A DNA stretch of 11,670 nucleotides from Hymenopellis radicata (lineage: Eukaryota; Basidiomycota; Agaricomycetes; Agaricales; Physalacriaceae), in contig JADNRX010001283.1 in assembly GCA_015501595.1 (NCBI GenBank), forward strand, positions 1 through 11,670. The letters are read 5' to 3'. Of this stretch, positions 8,290-11,670 are shown in pieces; positions within the stretch are counted from its first letter, which is position 1; the number at the start of each line of letters is the position of its first letter. The notes beneath the pieces were generated by a model. That model searched no databases, was not told the origin of the DNA, and worked only from the letters and a program-made list of their open reading frames with translations. The position numbers and the translations under genes are program-made.

Positions 8290-8421
8290 CAACTGTGCGC
8301 GTGGACGCCGCCGTCTTCAAATAGTTTGCTGCCCGTCGTCTCTGGGGCTTACGCGGCCATCCGTCCCAAAGTCAGCTCATCTTCTGCGCAACTTAGGATG
8401 CGAGCTTCGCCTGCATAGAAA

Positions 8422-8470
8422 CTGGAAGAACATGTGAGTGAGAAAGATTGCGACGGAAAAGGACACATAC
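8422..8470 (-). other. putative intron retained in the kinesin-14 pseudogene
   Basis: This is a 49-nt segment, donor GTATGT, branch-like CTCAC and acceptor TGTTCTTCCAG, just after the remnant of the P-loop. If correct, the fragment was copied as genomic DNA rather than from mRNA. What follows on the left has no recognisable motor sequence. Confidence 0.5.
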
Positions 8471-8499
8471 CCTATCGACGCAGGAGACACAAACAAGAA

Positions 8500-9857
8500 C
8501 TGTTCCGCCGGAGCCAAATATACACACGTTGTAGCCGTCGGCACAGCTCTGCGCGAGCTGCGACACTTCCGAACACGTCTGCCTGTGTCAATAACGGGTC
8601 GAACACTGGTCGAATGAAAAAGAATGCCCGTCCTTTTTCTCCTGGCCGGTGGCGCTCTCGCTGGCGGAAGAGACGACGATCTCCTTCTTGGCGACCGTAA
8701 GGCGTAGAGCAGCAATCTCGTCCGACAGAGCGCAGTTCTGGTTGGATTTGTCGCTAAGCTGGGCCTGCAGCTCGCGAGTCGTGGCGGTGAGCTCGACGCT
8801 GTCCTTTGACCGCTTGCTGTAGTCGTTAGTCGCTGTCCTCAGTGTCGACACAGCGCAGAATCAAGTTAGGTAGGTGGCATCTGGAACGAAGGTCAAAGAC
8901 CTCGGCGGCGTCATTCACCGCCGTCGAGGCCATGTAAAGTCGACGTGAAAAAAAATACATACCAAGGTTGCAAGGCTCCAGTGCTGCTCATTTCGTCACC
9001 GTTGTCGCCGCTGCCATCGCCGACTCCGTCACCTGCAGCCTCGTTGGAGGGCTTACGCGTCCAGCGAGGCCTCCTCAAGCGCGCAGACAATCTGTCAGAG
9101 TCGGGTCAGAGGGAGACGACGCAAAGTCGGTCTCCGTAACCACGGGCGACGACTCAAAGTCGGTCGCAGATGCCGTGAATGGCTCCAGTATCATCGGCGT
9201 CGATAGCTGTGCACGTTGGTTGTCGTCCTGAGGGTATCGGTCGTCGATGGTGGTGGTGAGAGAGGAAGGGAATGAATCCGAACGATGTTCGGATTCGTGG
9301 TCCGTATCCCCGGAGCCAAATCGCGAAGATATCGTCGTCGATGGCGGGCGAACGGCGCGTCTGTGAGTGCCGATATTTGATGAGAAGTAGTCCTCATAGT
9401 TGAGTAAACCATCTGTGAAGTATCAGGGAAAATGATACAAAATGACTTACTAGTCCCAATGCCTATAACAAGTCAAGCGAAGATGGACTTCCGTGGTAAG
9501 TCCCATCCACAACAGGAGATGGCTGATTTAATTTAAGCTACAATAAGTGAATTTCATTGTGTAGTATAGGATGCAGTAAGAAATAGCGCAGCCGGAGAGG
9601 TTTCTCGTGCTGGAGGGCACGATCTCAGTAAATATGGGATGGGATACTTGCTACGCAAGGTTTTCCCAGGCCCTGTAGCAATTATCTGACCGTGAATTTA
9701 GCTTAGATCTATTTAAACATGCTAATGCAGTATATTCCGATGCTTACTTTAGTACTCCGAGGGCGTCGTCGTTGTCCCGAACGATGTTCAAGTCGTTCCG
9801 TTCGCTATTCGGCGTTTGCCGAACTGCGATCAGAGGTCTTTGCACGTCGTCGCTCAT
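8500..9857 (-). pseudogene. kinesin-14 (KAR3/Ncd-type C-terminal motor) pseudogene
   Basis: The start codon is at 9857 (MSDDVQRPLIAVRQT...). The phase-consistent exon model is 9857-9748, 9360-9144 (Ser/Thr/Asp-rich tail), 9091-9057 (ALEEASLDA), then 8816 onward. The introns are 387, 52 and 240 nt; the long ones are unusual for the region and may hide other exons. The last exon carries a coiled coil (VELTATTRELQAQL, ALSDEIAALRLTV), then motor sequence IVVSSASESATGQEKKD, SFSFDQ, VFDPLLTQADVF, SQLAQSCADGYNVCIF. This matches the minus-end-directed kinesin-14 motor, which works on spindle microtubules. It is broken. The neck and first motor strand expected between the coil and IVVSS (ELKGNIRVFCRVRP in the family) are missing. 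One base is lost after SFSFDQ, a second frameshift falls before SQLAQ, and the ATP-binding P-loop (AYGQTGSGKS in the family) is reduced to GSGGT. The rest of the motor (switch I/II) is absent. Confidence 0.85.
9748..9857 (-). CDS. first exon of the kinesin-14-like pseudogene
   Basis: It runs from ATG at 9857 to donor GTAAGC at 9747: 36 codons plus two bases, rich in Asp/Arg/Asn (SERNDLNIVRDNDDALGVL). It ends in phase 2 and fits the acceptor CTCACAG at 9361, giving LK-RAVRPPSTTISS. A nearer acceptor (CACAG, ending 9413) would need a one-base shift. Assignment of this exon to the kinesin depends on the two long introns and is less sure than the motor match. Confidence 0.45.
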
Positions 9858-9859
9858 CG

Positions 9860-10260
9860 CTTGCCTCCATAACACATCAACGATGACCATGCATCCAGCC
9901 CCAAACTTTCATCTGCGGCCTCCTCTTCTCATTCTCTGTCATTCCTTTATCCACCGGATCCCCGGATTTGTCTTCACGGCTTCCAACAGCTGTGGATGAC
10001 TCGTGGCACTAAGCCTTCTACCAACGAGGCTACCGGACAGCTCAAAACGCGAACACCATGGCAGCAGGACGACTCGGAGTGCTATAGAAACCTGCCAGTG
10101 TGCAGGCTTCAAGCACGGTCTCGGGGTCGAATTGGGGGCGCCGCGTTGTCTGCTGTCAACGCGGCCACGTTCGGTGAGTTGATTTCTTATAATTTACTTT
10201 TCTTCATTTCTTGATAGCGCGCACGCATGAAGACCAGCTACATGCTAGCTGTATAAATGT
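9860..10260 (+). other. region upstream of the kinesin start with possible plus-strand exon
   Basis: A plus-strand frame from ATG 9996 (MTRGTKPSTNEATGQLKTRT) runs to a GTGAGT donor at 10174. A matching acceptor TTCTTGATAG ends at 10217 (44-nt intron), after which the frame continues ARTHEDQLHASC and stops within about 30 codons. No family was recognised. It could be a small divergent gene or chance. TATAAATG at 10252 is a possible but unsupported TATA-like motif. Confidence 0.25.
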
Positions 10261-10465
10261 GGCCGTTACTCGCCTTCTTCTCCCGAATTCCCAATCCTTG
10301 CGCTGATTTCAGTCCCCCAAGAAATTTGCCCAAGTCGAATTGCCGCCGGCACTTGAGGCCACGTCAGCCTCACGTGCCGGTTGGTTTAAATTCCAACCAT
10401 TCCGATCGAACGACTCATCTTCTTACCACCACCTCTCATCCCACTTGGCAATGTGTGCCATGCCA

Positions 10466-10523
10466 TGCGATGCTGCCTTGCGCACATCGTACTCTGCGAT
10501 GCTGCCTTGTGCACATCGTCTTG
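10466..10523. repeat. 29-bp tandem duplication
   Basis: TGCGATGCTGCCTTGCGCAC... (10466-10494) is followed directly by a second copy (10495-10523) that differs at only a few bases. The surrounding 10260-10640 has open frames but nothing recognisable as a gene. Confidence 0.85.
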
Positions 10524-10729
10524 CTATTGCGGGTCGTCCTCGGTGTGAGAACATGCTGGTGCGTAGTCTGCTTTGCACCTTTACGGTTCCTGACCGTGTC
10601 ACTGGCAGCTTGAGACAATGCGCGAGGATCCGGACCACAACCTCGAGGATGACGCTTGGACGAGGACACCAGGACGGACCAGCACACCGCTCTAGGACGA
10701 TGACGACACTCAAAGACAAGGACAACGAC

Positions 10730-11110
10730 TATGAGGACGAGCGAGGACACCATCGAGGACACGAGCGAGGACACCGTCGGGGACGCGAGCGAGAATACCA
10801 TCGAGGACACTACCATCGAGGACACGAACGAGGATATCGTCGAGCACACGGGTGAGGATATCGTCGAGCACACGGGCGAGAATACCATGGAGGACACGGG
10901 CGAGAATACCATCGAGGACACGAATGAAGATACCGTCGAGCCCACGAGCAAGAAACCATTTCGGACACGAACGAGGATACTGTCGAGCACACGAGCGAGG
11001 ATGCCATCGAGGACACTGTCGAGGACAGCGAGGATACCATCGAGGACACTGTCAAGGACATCAGTGACGGAACTGTCGAGCACCCGAGTAACGATACCAT
11101 CGAGCATTAG
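10730..11110. repeat. 24-bp (8-codon) minisatellite
   Basis: The unit is 24 bp, starting ACACGAGCGAGG and ending ATACCATCGAGG, in about 12-16 imperfect copies, with half-unit deletions in places (for example ACACTGTCGAGG). The plus frame from 10731 reads octapeptides such as TSEDTIED, TNEDIVEH and TGENTMED. Because the unit lacks stops in most frames, long open frames appear on both strands, including a 228-codon one on the minus strand. The array decays at both ends: GAGGA-type words start near 10640 and weaken after 11110. No start-context, splice site or flanking domain shows that any frame is translated. Confidence 0.88.
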
Positions 11111-11169
11111 CGTGGATACCACGAGAGTACCGTTGAGGACTCAAGGATACCAGGGAGGATATTGTTGAG

Positions 11170-11340
11170 GATAGCAAGGTGCATTTACAGTGAGGTGCAG
11201 TAGAGGGCTGTACCCGAAGTATCAGCCCAATATTGCTTGGTGATATGAATGAGTATAGTTGTAGTGTAGAATGAGAATAATATTTCATTGTCTACAATGT
11301 TCTCTTCTCTCGTGTGTTCTATAAGATTCATCTAGTTTCA
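11170..11340. other. AT-rich transition, no gene seen
   Basis: It lies between the minisatellite and the right-hand repeat block. It is AT-rich near 11240-11300 with no recognisable feature. Confidence 0.4.
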
Positions 11341-11670
11341 GATGCTTTTAGAATGCTTTATCTTGCTTGGTCTTTTGTAGCTTTCAGATCTTCTTTAGAA
11401 GCAATGTAGAGTGCATCTAGAACAAGGTTCCTAGAGACATCTGCTTTATGCAGCCTTTCGAGAGCTTTTCAATAGTTTTGGGAGTGCCTTTTGAGTGAAT
11501 GAAAGACGTACTAGAGTTATCTTAGGATAAGGTTCACGGAGACATGTGCTTTATGCAGCCTTTGGAAAGCCTTTTAAGTGCTTTTTGAGTTACCGAAAAG
11601 CAGTTCAAAGGCAACTTAAGATAAGGTTCACAGAGACATATGCATTAAGTCAACTTTAGAGAGCTTTTTA
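11340..11670. repeat. degenerate tandem repeat, ~94-105-bp period, continuing past the window
   Basis: The word AAGGTTC followed by ...GAGACAT starts three copies at 11424, 11529 and 11623, spaced 105 and 94 bp. Shared blocks include CTTTATGCAGCCTTT in the first two. The third is cut by the window end. The 14-mer AAGGCAACTTAAGA at 11608-11621 is identical to one at 6915-6928, so this block and the one at 6720-7030 probably belong to one repeat family. Confidence 0.7.

Noticed and set aside
8377..8715. 112-codon Arg/Ser-rich minus-strand open frame
   Set aside because: It overlaps the kinesin fragment in another frame, and its composition fits an out-of-frame shadow of the motor and coil sequence.
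10340..10855. 171-codon plus-strand open frame with RGHERGHRRG repeats
   Set aside because: The repeat part is another frame of the same minisatellite, and the leading part has no recognisable or spliced structure.
10730..11110. CRISPR array
   Set aside because: The units are contiguous and degenerate with no unique spacers, and the DNA is eukaryotic. It is a minisatellite.
10436..11122. 228-codon open frame on the minus strand
   Set aside because: It lies mostly over the 24-bp minisatellite, whose unit lacks stops in most frames. The peptide is a low-complexity repeat with no domain, and the opposite strand is equally open.

Overview
This is eukaryotic DNA, most likely from a mushroom-forming basidiomycete (Agaricomycetes). 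The evidence is short spliceosomal introns (about 45-75 nt, GT...AG, several with CTGAC, CTAAC or CTNAN branch points) and an RTC4-like protein of the Agaricomycete type. There is no operon structure. The window is gene-poor: one apparently functional gene runs off the left edge, one unidentified spliced reading frame is plausible, and the rest is pseudogene fragments, MITE-like elements, minisatellites and unassigned sequence.

Layout. At 1-~1047 (minus) lies a partial RTC4-like-domain gene, resolved into four exons with phase-consistent introns. At ~1060-1640 are short frame-broken coding-like fragments I cannot identify. At 1732-2254 is a large imperfect inverted repeat (two arms of ~185 bp). 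At 2879-3281 a 134-bp MITE-like element appears to sit inside the terminal inverted repeat of a second MITE-like element. At 3285-5550 is a long stretch with no gene I can support. At ~5562-6175 (plus) is a dead glycogen synthase fragment with stops, a frameshift and two short tandem duplications. At ~6530-6705 is a GC-rich minisatellite, and at ~6720-7030 a CTTAAG-rich degenerate repeat. At ~7041-8289 (minus) is an unidentified spliced reading frame. At ~8500-9857 (minus) is a kinesin-14 (KAR3/Ncd type) pseudogene with its start exon, coiled coil and a wrecked motor domain. At 10466-10523 is a 29-bp tandem duplication. At ~10730-11110 is a 24-bp (8-codon) minisatellite. From ~11340 to the window end is a ~100-bp-period degenerate repeat related to the one at 6720-7030.

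No pathway or cooperating gene set is visible. The main message is decay and rearrangement: two recognisable conserved housekeeping genes (glycogen synthase, kinesin-14) occur as broken, partly duplicated fragments amid non-autonomous elements and minisatellites. The kinesin fragment appears to retain introns, which suggests DNA-level duplication or gene capture rather than retrotransposition. I see no new enzymatic or defence system here.
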